From NORP309 sp964352735 (GTDB lineage: Bacteria; Pseudomonadota; Gammaproteobacteria; Xanthomonadales; Marinicellaceae), in NCBI GenBank assembly GCA_964352735.1, contig CAYGTC010000012.1, forward strand, positions 1-64,000: a stretch of DNA of 64,000 nt. Direction: 5' to 3'. Below are positions 52,958 to 62,610 of this stretch, in pieces. The translations under genes and the position numbers were made by a program. The notes below the pieces were generated by a model. The model was not told the DNA's origin. It searched no databases and was given only the letters and a program-made list of their open reading frames with translations. Position 1 is the first letter of the stretch. Each line of letters opens with the position of its first letter.

Positions 52958-55426
52958 TCATGCCACCACTATATTAACCAATCGACCTGGTACAACTATC
53001 ACCTTCTTAATCTCTTTGGATTCAGTGAATTTTTTAACATTTTCATTGGCTAAAGCCAACGACTCAATTTGATCTTTTGCAGCATCTGCTGAAACTTCCA
53101 GTTTTCCTCTGAGCTTACCATTCACTTGTAGCATCATCTGGATGCTGTCTCTCACCAAAGCCTGTTCATCAAACTGAGGCCAATCCATATCAACAATCAA
53201 ACCCTTATGGCCCAGCTCCTGCCACAACTGTTGTGTGATGTGTGGAACAATTGGTGATAACATTAATACAATAGATTGCCAACCCTCTCGGATGACAGCC
53301 CTACCCTCATCGCTATTGTCTTTGAATTTAACTAAGGCATTGGTTAATTCCATACATGCTGCAATGGCGGTATTGTATATACTTCTCACACCAAAGTCAT
53401 CTGAGACCTTTTTAATTGTCTCATGAATTTTAAGTCTAATAGCTTTCTGCTCAGCACTTAAAATATTGTGGTCTATAACAATGTTGTTGTCATTACCCTG
53501 TGCAAAAGCGACAATGTTCTGCCAAATTCTCTTCAAATATCTAAAAGAACCATCAACTCCTTCATCAGACCATTCTAGTGAATGTTCTGGAGGAGCGGCA
53601 AACATAGAAAACAACCTCACTGTATCGGCTCCATATTTTTCAATAAGTCCCTTCGGGTCAACAGTATTGCCTTTGGATTTAGACATTTTTGCCCCATCTT
53701 TAAGGACCATTCCCTGTGTTAACAACTTAGTAAAAGGCTCATCAGATTTTACATAACCCAAATCACGCAAGATTTTGTGATAAAACCTTGCGTACAATAG
53801 ATGTAAAATGGCATGCTCTATGCCTCCAACATATTGATCTACAGGTAACCAATAATTGGCCTCTTCATCCAATATACTATCGTGATTATGCGGATTGGCA
53901 AATCTGGCATAATACCAAGATGAATCCATAAAGGTATCAAAAGTATCCGTCTCACGTGTGGCTTGTTCACCACAAGTTGGGCATGAAGTAAGGTAGAAAT
54001 CAGGCATCTTCTTGATCGGCGAACCACCTTCTTTATCAAACACAACATCCTCAGGAAGCATGACAGGTAGGTCTTCTTTTGGAACAGGAACAGTACCGCA
54101 TTTATCACAATAAATAACTGGAATTGGGCAGCCCCAATAACGTTGACGAGATACACCCCAATCACGCAATCTATAGTTGACTTTTTCTTGTCCTAAATTA
54201 TTTTCAGACAAGTGTTGCTTGATAGCATCGAATGATTGCTGAAAATCCATACCATTAAAGTTGTTAGAGTGAATCAAAATGCCTTTTTCAATATACGCTT
54301 CTTTACTAACATCAATAACCGAACCATCTGTTGCTTCAATCACTTGTTTAATTGGCAAATCATATTTATTGGCAAATTCCCAATCTCTTAAGTCATGAGC
54401 AGGTACAGCCATCACCGCTCCTGTGCCATAACTGAATAATACGAAATTAGCAATCCATACCGGAACTTGTTCACCTGTTAAAGGATGTATGGCATAAAAG
54501 CCACTGAACCTGCCTTTCTTTTCCATGGTAGCCATTGCAGCCTCATTACTTTGCTCCTTTTTACATTGATCAAGAAAAGATTGCAATTCCGGCTGTTGCT
54601 TTGCCGCTTTTAGCGCTAACTCATGTTCAGGTGCAACTGCCAAATAACTGACACCGAATAATGTATCTGGTCGAGTGGTATAAACCGTCAATTTTTCATT
54701 GTAATGAGGATTATCATCAACGTTAAAATCAACCTCTAAACCTTTTGACTTACCTATCCAGTTTCTTTGCATGGTTTTTACTGAATCTGGCCATCCACTT
54801 AAACCATCTATTTCATTAAGTAATTCTTCGGCATAAGCGGTGATTTTCATTGACCATTGTTTAATGGTTTTTTTCTCAACAATGGCACCAGATCGCCAGC
54901 CGCGGCCGTCAATCACTTGTTCATTAGCTAAAACCGTTTGATCAATGGGGTCCCAATTAACCGTTGCATCCTGACGGTATACCAAACCTTTTTGCATTAA
55001 ATCAACAAAAATAGCTTGTTCCCATTTGTAGTAAGTTGGATCACATGTAGCAAATGCTCTTGACCAATCATAAGCCAAACCCAATTGCTTGAATTGATTT
55101 GTCATGTAGTCCATATTGGCATAAGTCCACGGAGCTGGAGCAGTATTGTGTTTGATTGCCGCTTTTTCAGCAGGCAATCCAAATGCATCGTAACCCATTG
55201 GTTGTAGGACATTTTTACCCAGCATTCTTTGATATCTTGAAATCACATCACCAATGGTATAATTTCTCACATGACCCATATGTAAATTACCACTTGGGTA
55301 AGCAAACATACTCAGACAGTAAAACTTCTTTTTACTTTTATCGGCTTTAACTTCAAATGTTTTTTCATCTTCCCATATTTTTTGTATGGCTTTTTCAAGT
55401 ATCCTTGGATTATATTCTATAGTCAT
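52958..55426 (-). CDS. leuS: Leucyl-tRNA synthetase
   Basis: The 822-residue class I synthetase charges tRNA-Leu. The HIGH motif appears as HMGH in YPSGNLHMGHVRNY. The KMSKS motif is in GAKMSKSKGN. The editing (CP1) domain spans about 220-420 with TTRPDTLFGVSYLAVAPEH. A zinc-ribbon-like segment CDKCGTVPVP...CPTCG is present. The C-terminal domain ends KKVIVVPGRLVNIVV. The length is slightly below E. coli (860). It leads the leuS-lptE-holA operon. Confidence 0.97.
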   Translation of the reverse strand: MTIEYNPRILEKAIQKIWEDEKTFEVKADKSKKKFYCLSMFAYPSGNLHMGHVRNYTIGDVISRYQRMLGKNVLQPMGYDAFGLPAEKAAIKHNTAPAPWTYANMDYMTNQFKQLGLAYDWSRAFATCDPTYYKWEQAIFVDLMQKGLVYRQDATVNWDPIDQTVLANEQVIDGRGWRSGAIVEKKTIKQWSMKITAYAEELLNEIDGLSGWPDSVKTMQRNWIGKSKGLEVDFNVDDNPHYNEKLTVYTTRPDTLFGVSYLAVAPEHELALKAAKQQPELQSFLDQCKKEQSNEAAMATMEKKGRFSGFYAIHPLTGEQVPVWIANFVLFSYGTGAVMAVPAHDLRDWEFANKYDLPIKQVIEATDGSVIDVSKEAYIEKGILIHSNNFNGMDFQQSFDAIKQHLSENNLGQEKVNYRLRDWGVSRQRYWGCPIPVIYCDKCGTVPVPKEDLPVMLPEDVVFDKEGGSPIKKMPDFYLTSCPTCGEQATRETDTFDTFMDSSWYYARFANPHNHDSILDEEANYWLPVDQYVGGIEHAILHLLYARFYHKILRDLGYVKSDEPFTKLLTQGMVLKDGAKMSKSKGNTVDPKGLIEKYGADTVRLFSMFAAPPEHSLEWSDEGVDGSFRYLKRIWQNIVAFAQGNDNNIVIDHNILSAEQKAIRLKIHETIKKVSDDFGVRSIYNTAIAACMELTNALVKFKDNSDEGRAVIREGWQSIVLMLSPIVPHITQQLWQELGHKGLIVDMDWPQFDEQALVRDSIQMMLQVNGKLRGKLEVSADAAKDQIESLALANENVKKFTESKEIKKVIVVPGRLVNIVVA

Positions 55427-55821
55427 GTTGTTTAATAATTTTTGCTTCGGGCATTATACCCTAATCATGATGGCTAAAAGGCAGGTATTGTACGACTATT
55501 TGGTATAAAAATGATATATTTTTCATGATTTTCATGACACTAAACAGAACATAAAATCACATAGGTGATAAAAAATAGAACTCAGTTAAACATCAAAAAT
55601 GTATATCACTAAATCATGATACAATTTAACAATAAACTCTATCAGAAATTTGCATTAACCTTATGATCAAAGAAAAAACTCAAATTGCTCCCAGGTTGAA
55701 TTGAGCATCGCAGTTAATAGCTGGCTATGAAACAGTGCAACGTAAAGCTGGCAAGTTTAATGAAACAAAACTCTCTGCTATATGAAAATTAAAAAAGACT
55801 GGTCAAACAATTAATTAACAA
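55427..55821. other. Intergenic region upstream of leuS
   Basis: This AT-rich region should contain the leuS promoter. No gene or strong hairpin is seen. One short plus-strand frame near 55715-55785 (AGYETVQRKAGKFNETKL before a stop) reads like protein and might be a decayed coding remnant, but it is too short to assign. Confidence 0.4.
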
Positions 55822-56796
55822 TTACACTTTTATCAAACAGTCCCTTCCTTCTTTTTTTGCTTGATATAATGCTAAATCAACTCTGTGTACCCACTCATCA
55901 ACATCTTCTTCTTTTACATACTCTGCTATACCAAAAGAAACGGTCAAACAATGTTCATTTATGAAGATCTGACGTTTGACTTCTTTGCGGATATTTTCAG
56001 ATTTTTCACAAACTTTTTCAATTGCAACATTCGGACAGACAATCATAAATTCTTCACCACCATATCTATAAACCTGACCGAATCCCTGGTATAATCTCAT
56101 CAACAATTTAGACAAATTCATCAAAATCTCATCACCTTTAATATGCCCATAGGTGTCATTAATTTTTTTAAAATGGTCGAGGTCTAACAATACCAATGAA
56201 GCAGTTTTGTCGTGATTTCTCAGTTGCTTGTGTAAATTTTGCAAATGATAATTTAATGCCCTTCTATTACCAGTTTGTGTCAAATAATCAACGGATGCTA
56301 GTTTTTTCAACTTTTCGGCTTGATTGGTCAATCCTGAGGCAAAAACAAAAGCAATAATATTGGTGAGTAAAATGGTTGAGATCACCGTAATTATATCTAT
56401 CAATGCTAATGAACTCACCAACTTCGGAATGTAAAACATTAACATAATTAAATTAACATATATGCCTTGTTTTGGAGGCATGAGATAATAAGCAAATAAC
56501 ATCGCAGGATAAATCCAACTGACTTGTCTAATACCATTCAAATAAAATGAAAAAATATTGCCAATCAATGCCAATAAAATTATGATTAAACTTACTTTTT
56601 TAAAGTTATCAGTTTTATAGACGTATATAAAAATTATCGTCATACCGATAAAAACGACAAAATCGAGAATTGCTATTGACCACTGTTGTACCCAAGCCCT
56701 ATAAATGGCAAATAAGAACATTGCAACTGATGTAATAAAAGATACCAACAACAATAGTTGTGACTTGGTATTTCTATTCCTGATACCCACGTTCAA
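55822..56796 (-). CDS. Membrane diguanylate cyclase (GGDEF)
   Basis: The 324-residue protein has about six membrane helices in residues 12-160, forming a MASE-like sensory module with no recognised subtype. The GGDEF domain follows (165-324), with LLDLDHFKKINDTYGH, the active site GGEEF at 246-250 and FGIAEYVKEED. It should make cyclic di-GMP. No RxxD inhibitory site precedes the motif. The likely start is TTG at 56796 (or GTG 56790), and upstream sequence gives no strong ribosome site, so the exact start is uncertain. Confidence 0.87.
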   Translation of the reverse strand: MNVGIRNRNTKSQLLLLVSFITSVAMFLFAIYRAWVQQWSIAILDFVVFIGMTIIFIYVYKTDNFKKVSLIIILLALIGNIFSFYLNGIRQVSWIYPAMLFAYYLMPPKQGIYVNLIMLMFYIPKLVSSLALIDIITVISTILLTNIIAFVFASGLTNQAEKLKKLASVDYLTQTGNRRALNYHLQNLHKQLRNHDKTASLVLLDLDHFKKINDTYGHIKGDEILMNLSKLLMRLYQGFGQVYRYGGEEFMIVCPNVAIEKVCEKSENIRKEVKRQIFINEHCLTVSFGIAEYVKEEDVDEWVHRVDLALYQAKKEGRDCLIKV

Positions 56797-56944
56797 TTTA
56801 ATCTCAACGCTCCCCTAAAAGTAGATTTATACAATTTTGGTTCAGATTTTTTGAATCAACACACAGATAATGTTATCACAGTAGAGATCTTTGGCCTACA
56901 AAAGTTCTGATAAATTCATAGGATTATAGGGTTATATTATGACT

Positions 56945-57631
56945 TCAGTCTTTGGATAATAGGTTTTTCAACATATCACGCGCATAAACAGGTCGATATG
57001 AAAGGCTCATATTAACCATACTTATCATCAGTTTATTCAATCTTTTTTGCGATTGTATTGTAAGGGCTTGTTGATTTAAAAAAAGCTTCACGTCCAACAC
57101 AAGACAAAGTTTTTTTGATTCATCTTGTGTTATGGTTAAACCTTTGTGTTCATCAAAAGTTAACCAGGCCTCTTCATTTTCCATCTCATCAACATTCAAT
57201 TCGAAACCGTTATGTTTTAAGAGTATATATTCAAAATAACGCAACATGGGCGTAATTTTTCTCTGTCCTAAATTTTTCAAAGCATCCATATAACAATCAA
57301 ATAAAGCCTCAGCCTTATCATTTTCTACCAAACTATAGTGCAACAATTCATTCAAATAGAGCCCAACTGTCTTGTTTATTAAGTCTTGAGGATAGAAATT
57401 TTTCAAAACATTGACTTGCGATAGCTTTTTTAGTTGAGCTCTTCCGTAATAATGTACTTTGAGCAAACAGAAATTTTGAATATGTGATTTCAATCGTTTA
57501 TTTTTTTTTATGCCTTTTGCCAAAATATGAATCATGCCTTCATCTTGACTAAAAAACTCTAAAATCATGCTGGTATCGCTGAACTGCCTTTGGTGAATAA
57601 TAAAGCCAATTGTTTCTTTGTAAAAACTCAT
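56945..57631 (-). CDS. recO: DNA repair protein RecO
   Basis: The 228-residue protein helps load RecA in the RecFOR pathway. An N-terminal OB fold (ETIGFIIHQRQFSDTSMILEFF, then GMIHILAKGIKK) and the helical domain with GLYLNELLHYSL fit the family. No zinc-finger Cys cluster is obvious, which is usual for many gammaproteobacteria. It is the last gene of the run after era, with a 164-base gap. Confidence 0.9.
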   Translation of the reverse strand: MSFYKETIGFIIHQRQFSDTSMILEFFSQDEGMIHILAKGIKKNKRLKSHIQNFCLLKVHYYGRAQLKKLSQVNVLKNFYPQDLINKTVGLYLNELLHYSLVENDKAEALFDCYMDALKNLGQRKITPMLRYFEYILLKHNGFELNVDEMENEEAWLTFDEHKGLTITQDESKKLCLVLDVKLFLNQQALTIQSQKRLNKLMISMVNMSLSYRPVYARDMLKNLLSKD

Positions 57632-57795
57632 ATTTAATAACTGACCAGCTTTATTTTTATTTCAAGAAATTATTTTTTGTGTAATATTTTTACAATACAA
57701 AGATTGATTTATTATGCGTTAAGCTTATTAATAATTGCAGATCAATTGATCATAAAAAACAAGCTCATCAATCCATTGTCTATGAAATTATAGAC

Positions 57796-58686
57796 TTAAT
57801 AATCATCTTTATATCCCAGTTGTTGCAGCAATCTATCATTATCAGCCCATGCAGATTTAACTTTTGCCCATAATTTTAAATGAACCTGCTTACCTAATAA
57901 GTCTTCAATTTCTTTTCTGGCTTGTATACCCACTTGTTTCAATGAACCACCATGCTTACCAATAAGCATGTTTTTTTGCATTTCTCTTTCCACCCAGATC
58001 AAAGCATGAATATGAATAATATGGCCTTTATCTTGAAAAGACTCTACCTCAACTGTCAAACTGTAGGGTAATTCTTGGTGCAACCTGAGCATCAATTGTT
58101 CTCTGATCAACTCTGAAACTAAGTATTTAGTGGGCTTATCAGTCAATTGATCATTTTCATAATAATTATCCGAATGTGGCAAATAGCCGAATATTTTATT
58201 TTCAAGATCTACAGTGCCTTTACCTTTACTGGCAGAAATATAAAAGATATCAACAAAATCATGATAATCACAAATTTTTTGGGCATAAGGTAAAAGTTGT
58301 TCTTTATTCTTGACCAAATCTGCTTTATTGATAACCAGTATCACAGGGACTTTATTATGTTCAAGGGCTTTAAGCGCTTTTTCATCATCTTTTGTCCATT
58401 TAAGAGACTCAACCAAGAACAGAACCACATCAACATTCAGTACTGCTGTTGCAGCAGTTTTATTCATGTATTTATTGAGGGCTTTTGTATGCCCAACATG
58501 CATGCCAGGGGTATCTATGAAGAGAATTTGCCCTTTTTTATTGGTGTGTATCGCTAAGATTTGATGTCGAGTGGTCTGAGGCTTAGCCGTGACAATACTA
58601 ACTTTCTCTCCAACTATATGATTGATCAAGGTTGATTTGCCAACATTTGGCTTACCAATAACTGCTACAAACCCACACTTATTCAT
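57796..58686 (-). CDS. era: GTPase Era
   Basis: The 296-residue GTPase acts in 16S rRNA maturation and 30S assembly. G1 is GKPNVGKST, G2 lies in KPQTTRHQILAI, G3 is DTPGMH, and G4 is NKADLV. The C-terminal KH domain contains MLIGKHGGSLKQVGIQARKE. I use ATG 58686, overlapping rnc by eight bases; the TTG at 58707 lies deeper in rnc. The order rnc-era-recO is conserved. Confidence 0.96.
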   Translation of the reverse strand: MNKCGFVAVIGKPNVGKSTLINHIVGEKVSIVTAKPQTTRHQILAIHTNKKGQILFIDTPGMHVGHTKALNKYMNKTAATAVLNVDVVLFLVESLKWTKDDEKALKALEHNKVPVILVINKADLVKNKEQLLPYAQKICDYHDFVDIFYISASKGKGTVDLENKIFGYLPHSDNYYENDQLTDKPTKYLVSELIREQLMLRLHQELPYSLTVEVESFQDKGHIIHIHALIWVEREMQKNMLIGKHGGSLKQVGIQARKEIEDLLGKQVHLKLWAKVKSAWADNDRLLQQLGYKDDY

Positions 58687-59347
58687 GCTGAGACTGAATG
58701 TTTTCAAGAATGATTTGTGCAGCCTGTTTTTCGGCTTTTTTCCTACTTCTGTTATCAGCAGTTGCCTTGATGTTTAATTCTGAAATATGACACTCCACTG
58801 TGAATGTTTTTAAATGATCTTTACCAGATTCCTTGGTCACTTGATAATTTGGCGTTTTAAAACCTTTTTGTTGAAGATACTCCTGTAAACGGGTCTTGGC
58901 ATCTTTATCACTGATATCTGGGTTAATATTCTGTAACCATTGTTCCATAACCGCAAGAATAAACTGCTCTGCTTCATCGATGCCTTTATCAATAAAAACA
59001 GCTCCAAATACCGCTTCAACCATATCAGCAATAACACTGTCACGATTAAAACCACCAGATTTCAACTCGCCCACACCTAATATCATGTGATCACTGATTT
59101 TATAATGTCTTCCAATCTCAGCAAGGGTCACACCTTTAACTAAACTTGACCTGATTCTCGTTAACTTTCCTTCTGAAAGATTTTTATAGTGAAAATACAA
59201 CCATTTTGTGATCACATAGCTTAATATGCTGTCGCCAAGAAACTCCAATCTTTCATTGTTGTTTTTTTCTGCACTTCTGTGGGTTAAAGCCTGTTTTAAG
59301 ATCGCGGGATTATCAAAATCTATCTTTTGACCCAGTATTTTTTTCAT
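58679..59347 (-). CDS. rnc: Ribonuclease III
   Basis: The 222-residue double-strand RNA endonuclease processes rRNA. The signature NERLEFLGDSILSYV carries the catalytic acidic residues, with a second set in DMVEAVFGAVFIDKG. A dsRNA-binding domain is at the C terminus (DAKTRLQEYLQQKG, then SRKKAEKQAAQIIL). The longest frame begins with TTG 59365; ATG 59347 (MKKILGQKIDF) fits better. Confidence 0.96.
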   Translation of the reverse strand: MKKILGQKIDFDNPAILKQALTHRSAEKNNNERLEFLGDSILSYVITKWLYFHYKNLSEGKLTRIRSSLVKGVTLAEIGRHYKISDHMILGVGELKSGGFNRDSVIADMVEAVFGAVFIDKGIDEAEQFILAVMEQWLQNINPDISDKDAKTRLQEYLQQKGFKTPNYQVTKESGKDHLKTFTVECHISELNIKATADNRSRKKAEKQAAQIILENIQSQHE

Positions 59348-59375
59348 ATTTTGATAATCACACAAATAGATTGAG

Positions 59376-59741
59376 TTATTTTAAGGGAACTGTTTTTTCA
59401 AAGTGAACTAAAAAATCTAGATTACCAATGAATGGTTCACGCACTTCGTACTTAAGTTGGAGTTTTTTTCCTCTGCTTCTTATCACTTTTACATCTTTAG
59501 CCTTGACCCTTTCAACATAACTGGCATAAAAACCCTTAGTAATTTCAAGTTGAAGTGCAGAAGGAGATTTATTAGCAGAACCCGGTTTTTCAGCAACCAA
59601 TTCCAAAGCTTTAACAACTGAGTGATACTCACTGTAAATTGGCCCCAGTCTTATGCCTGCATAGACAAAAAATCCAACAAAACTCATAAATATCAGTAGG
59701 CCTATCATAGACATACCTTTTTGCTTTCTCACTAATTTCAT
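59376..59741 (-). CDS. DUF4845 family membrane protein
   Basis: The 121-residue protein has one N-terminal membrane helix (KGMSMIGLLIFMSFVGFFVY), resembling a pilin-like or single-pass anchor, and a small soluble domain (FYASYVERVKAKDVKV). The family is found between lepB and rnc in many gammaproteobacteria, as here, and its function is unknown. I chose ATG 59741 because AAGAGG lies seven bases upstream. Confidence 0.83.
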   Translation of the reverse strand: MKLVRKQKGMSMIGLLIFMSFVGFFVYAGIRLGPIYSEYHSVVKALELVAEKPGSANKSPSALQLEITKGFYASYVERVKAKDVKVIRSRGKKLQLKYEVREPFIGNLDFLVHFEKTVPLK

Positions 59742-59871
59742 TACACGCCTCTTTATAAATATAATTATTCTAACAATCAGCTTATCGCATTTCAATCAGT
59801 ATTGTTCATGTAACTAATCAAAGTAGCAGACAGGAGGTTATTGTTAATTTCAAATGACTGTTTACTCGATA

Positions 59872-60660
59872 TTAAAGCAATTTTGTGCCAATTCTTTTCA
59901 ATCCATCAAAAAAGTCTGTTGTACGCCAATGCATCCAAATAAATACGGCCCTTCCAACCAAGTTCCTTTTTGGTACAAATCCCCAGGCACGGCTATCAGC
60001 ACTGTTATCACGATTATCCCCCAAAACAAAGTAATGATCATCAGGAACAGTCACACTGAGGTATTTGGTCGGGCCATAATTGTGGTTTTGAGTAAACATC
60101 ATATGGCTTTCTTCACCCAACTGCTCTGTTTTTTTGATCAATCCCTTATCATTTGGGTTGTCCATTAAACCTTTATATGGACCTTCCAATTTTTGTTCAA
60201 TCAAAGTACCATCTATATACACTTCTTTTTTTCTGACATCATAATGAACCTTCTCCCCTGGCAAACCTACAACACGTTTAATGTAATCGACCGACTGGTC
60301 CTGTGGGTACCTAAAAACCACTATATCACCTCGTTTGGGATCACCAATTTTAATAATGGTGTCATGTAAAACAGGCAATTTTAAACCATAAGAAAACTTG
60401 TTCACATAGATGAAGTCTCCAGTCAAGAGAGTTGGCATCATTGAAGATGAGGGAATTCTAAATGGTTCAAACACAAAGGTTCTAATGACAAGAACAAAAA
60501 TAAGAACGGGAAAGAATGAACCAACCTGCTCAACCGCATTAGTGGCGAAAGTCAGCGCTGTTTTTTTCTTTTTAAAATAAATAGACATCAGCCATAAAAT
60601 GCCTGTAATTAGGCTAGCTAAAGTCAAAAAGGCTTCAAAATCGAAATGTATTTCATTCAT
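59872..60660 (-). CDS. lepB: Signal peptidase I
   Basis: The 262-residue inner-membrane protease removes signal peptides. Two membrane segments precede the catalytic domain. Ser73 is in RIPSSSMMPTLLTGD and the general-base Lys128 in DYIKRVVGLPGE. The box E motif GDNRDNSADSR is intact. Given the many secreted proteins in this window, it is their likely processing enzyme. It sits between lepA and the DUF4845 gene. Confidence 0.96.
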   Translation of the reverse strand: MNEIHFDFEAFLTLASLITGILWLMSIYFKKKKTALTFATNAVEQVGSFFPVLIFVLVIRTFVFEPFRIPSSSMMPTLLTGDFIYVNKFSYGLKLPVLHDTIIKIGDPKRGDIVVFRYPQDQSVDYIKRVVGLPGEKVHYDVRKKEVYIDGTLIEQKLEGPYKGLMDNPNDKGLIKKTEQLGEESHMMFTQNHNYGPTKYLSVTVPDDHYFVLGDNRDNSADSRAWGFVPKRNLVGRAVFIWMHWRTTDFFDGLKRIGTKLL

Positions 60661-60755
60661 ATATATTCTTCTTCATTTTTTTGATTATTAAAATCAATGA
60701 TTGTAATCAATTAAAAGTTATCTATTTATCAGTCACATTGCTTAACACAACAAGA

Positions 60756-62537
60756 TTAATCTACTTTTAAAATGGCTAAAAATGCCGATTGAGGCACTTC
60801 AACCCTACCAATTTGCTTCATGCGTTTTTTTCCAGCTTTTTGTTTTTCTAACAATTTTCTTTTTCTACTGGCATCACCACCATAGCATTTTGCAGTCACA
60901 TTTTTCCTGAGCGCTTTAACTGTTGTTCTTGCAATAATATGAGAACCTATGGCAGCTTGAATTGCTACATCAAACATCTGTCGAGGGATCAACTCTTTTA
61001 ACTTATCGGCCAAATCACGACCTCTTTTTTGAGCATTTGTGCGATGAATTAATACCGATAATGCATCAACAAGTTCTCCATTAATTAATATATCCATTCG
61101 AATTAAATCACCCAACTCAAAATGACTGAACTCATAGTCAAAAGAAGCGTACCCCCGAGAAACGGATTTCAAACGATCAAAAAAGTCTAATACCACTTCA
61201 CTCAATGGCAATAGAAATTGCAAAGAGACCTGGGAGCCCATGTATTGTATATTTTTTTGAATGCCTCGCTTTTCAATACATAATCCAATAACATTACCCA
61301 CATACTCATTGGGTAAAAGTATGTTAGCAGTAATCATTGGTTCCCTGATTTCTTGATAATGCTCAGGTAGATCAGCAGGGTTGTCAAGCTTTTCTACTTC
61401 ACCTTTTTTATTGACCAATTCATAAATTACTGTTGGTGCTGTAGTGACGAGATCAATATCAAATTCCCTTTCTATTCTTTCTTGTATCACTTCCATATGC
61501 AACATACCAAGGAATCCACATCTGAACCCAAATCCCAGTGCAGTAGATGATTCAGGTTCAAAGTTCAGTGCAGCATCATTTAACTTGAGTTTTTCTAATG
61601 CTTCCCTTAAACCTTGATAATCATCAGCCGAAGTTGGAAATAATCCAGCAAAAACCCGTGGTTGAGACTCGATAAAACCTGGCAATGGTTTTTCTGCAGG
61701 ATTTTTTGTTAATGTGATGGTATCACCTACTGGAGCGCCATGTACATTTTTGATTGATGCAGATACAAACCCAACATCACCACAGGACAGCGTATCTTTT
61801 TCTAATCTTTTAGGGGTAAAAATACCTATATTATCAGCCACTTGATCTGTTGATAACGACATAATCCTTATTTTATCTTTTTTATTTAAGGTCCCATTAA
61901 AAACTCGGATTAAAGATACCACACCCAAATAATTATCGAACCAAGAATCAATGATAGAGGCTTGTAAAGGCTTATCTGGATCTCCTTTTGGCGCAGGAAT
62001 ATGTTCAATAATGGCTTCAAGAACATCTTGAATTCCAACACCTGTTTTGGCACTGGTTAAAGTCGCCTCACTGGCATCAATGCCAATAACATCTTCAATC
62101 TCCTGCTTTACTTTGTCAACGTCTGCTGAAGGCAAATCAATTTTATTAATCACAGGCAAAACTTCCAGTCCCTGTTCAATTGCGGTATAACAATTTGCTA
62201 CACTTTGTGCTTCTACTCCTTGTGCGGCATCAACGACCAATAACGCTCCCTCACATGCTGCAAGCGATCGTGAAACTTCATATGAAAAATCTACATGGCC
62301 AGGTGTATCAATGAAATTTAATTGATATGTATTACCGTCTTTAGCGATATAGTCCAAACTGACTGCTTGAGATTTGATGGTAATACCGCGTTCCCGCTCA
62401 ATATCCATGCTATCAAGTACCTGCTTTCCCATTTCTCGCTCTGCAAGGCCGCCACAATACTGAATAAAACGATCAGCCAAGGTCGATTTGCCATGGTCAA
62501 TATGTGCAATGATGGAAAAATTACGGATGTGTTGCAT
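60756..62537 (-). CDS. lepA: Elongation factor 4 (LepA)
   Basis: The 593-residue translational GTPase back-translocates or remodels stalled ribosomes. GTPase motifs are AHIDHGKST, DTPGHVDF and NKIDLP. The C-terminal LepA-specific domain has RRKLLEKQKAGKKRMKQIG-like basic sequence (KRKLLEKQKAGKKRM). The start is ATG 62537 with AGGA upstream; the frame extends to 62630 but crosses the upstream terminator. Confidence 0.96.
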   Translation of the reverse strand: MQHIRNFSIIAHIDHGKSTLADRFIQYCGGLAEREMGKQVLDSMDIERERGITIKSQAVSLDYIAKDGNTYQLNFIDTPGHVDFSYEVSRSLAACEGALLVVDAAQGVEAQSVANCYTAIEQGLEVLPVINKIDLPSADVDKVKQEIEDVIGIDASEATLTSAKTGVGIQDVLEAIIEHIPAPKGDPDKPLQASIIDSWFDNYLGVVSLIRVFNGTLNKKDKIRIMSLSTDQVADNIGIFTPKRLEKDTLSCGDVGFVSASIKNVHGAPVGDTITLTKNPAEKPLPGFIESQPRVFAGLFPTSADDYQGLREALEKLKLNDAALNFEPESSTALGFGFRCGFLGMLHMEVIQERIEREFDIDLVTTAPTVIYELVNKKGEVEKLDNPADLPEHYQEIREPMITANILLPNEYVGNVIGLCIEKRGIQKNIQYMGSQVSLQFLLPLSEVVLDFFDRLKSVSRGYASFDYEFSHFELGDLIRMDILINGELVDALSVLIHRTNAQKRGRDLADKLKELIPRQMFDVAIQAAIGSHIIARTTVKALRKNVTAKCYGGDASRKRKLLEKQKAGKKRMKQIGRVEVPQSAFLAILKVD

Positions 62538-62555
62538 TGAGATTCCTAAAAACAA

Positions 62556-62579
62556 AAATCCCGCTTTCAAACGGGATTT
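62556..62579 (-). terminator. Intrinsic terminator between the Do protease and lepA
   Basis: AAATCCCG (62556-62563) and CGGGATTT (62572-62579) form an 8-bp stem with an 8-base loop. On the minus strand TTTTTGTTTTT follows. It lies about 32 bases after the protease stop and 19 before the lepA start, so it may tune expression of the downstream run. Confidence 0.75.
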
Positions 62580-62610
62580 ATTAAAATGATCGGTTATTTT
62601 ACATAAAGCA

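Noticed and set aside
55715..55785. Short protein-like stretch upstream of leuS as a pseudogene
   Set aside because: It is about 20 codons with stops on both sides and cannot be assigned to a family.
57735..57750. GATCAATTGATC palindrome between era and recO as an operator
   Set aside because: A 12-base AT-rich palindrome is expected by chance in such sequence, and no regulator or second copy supports it.
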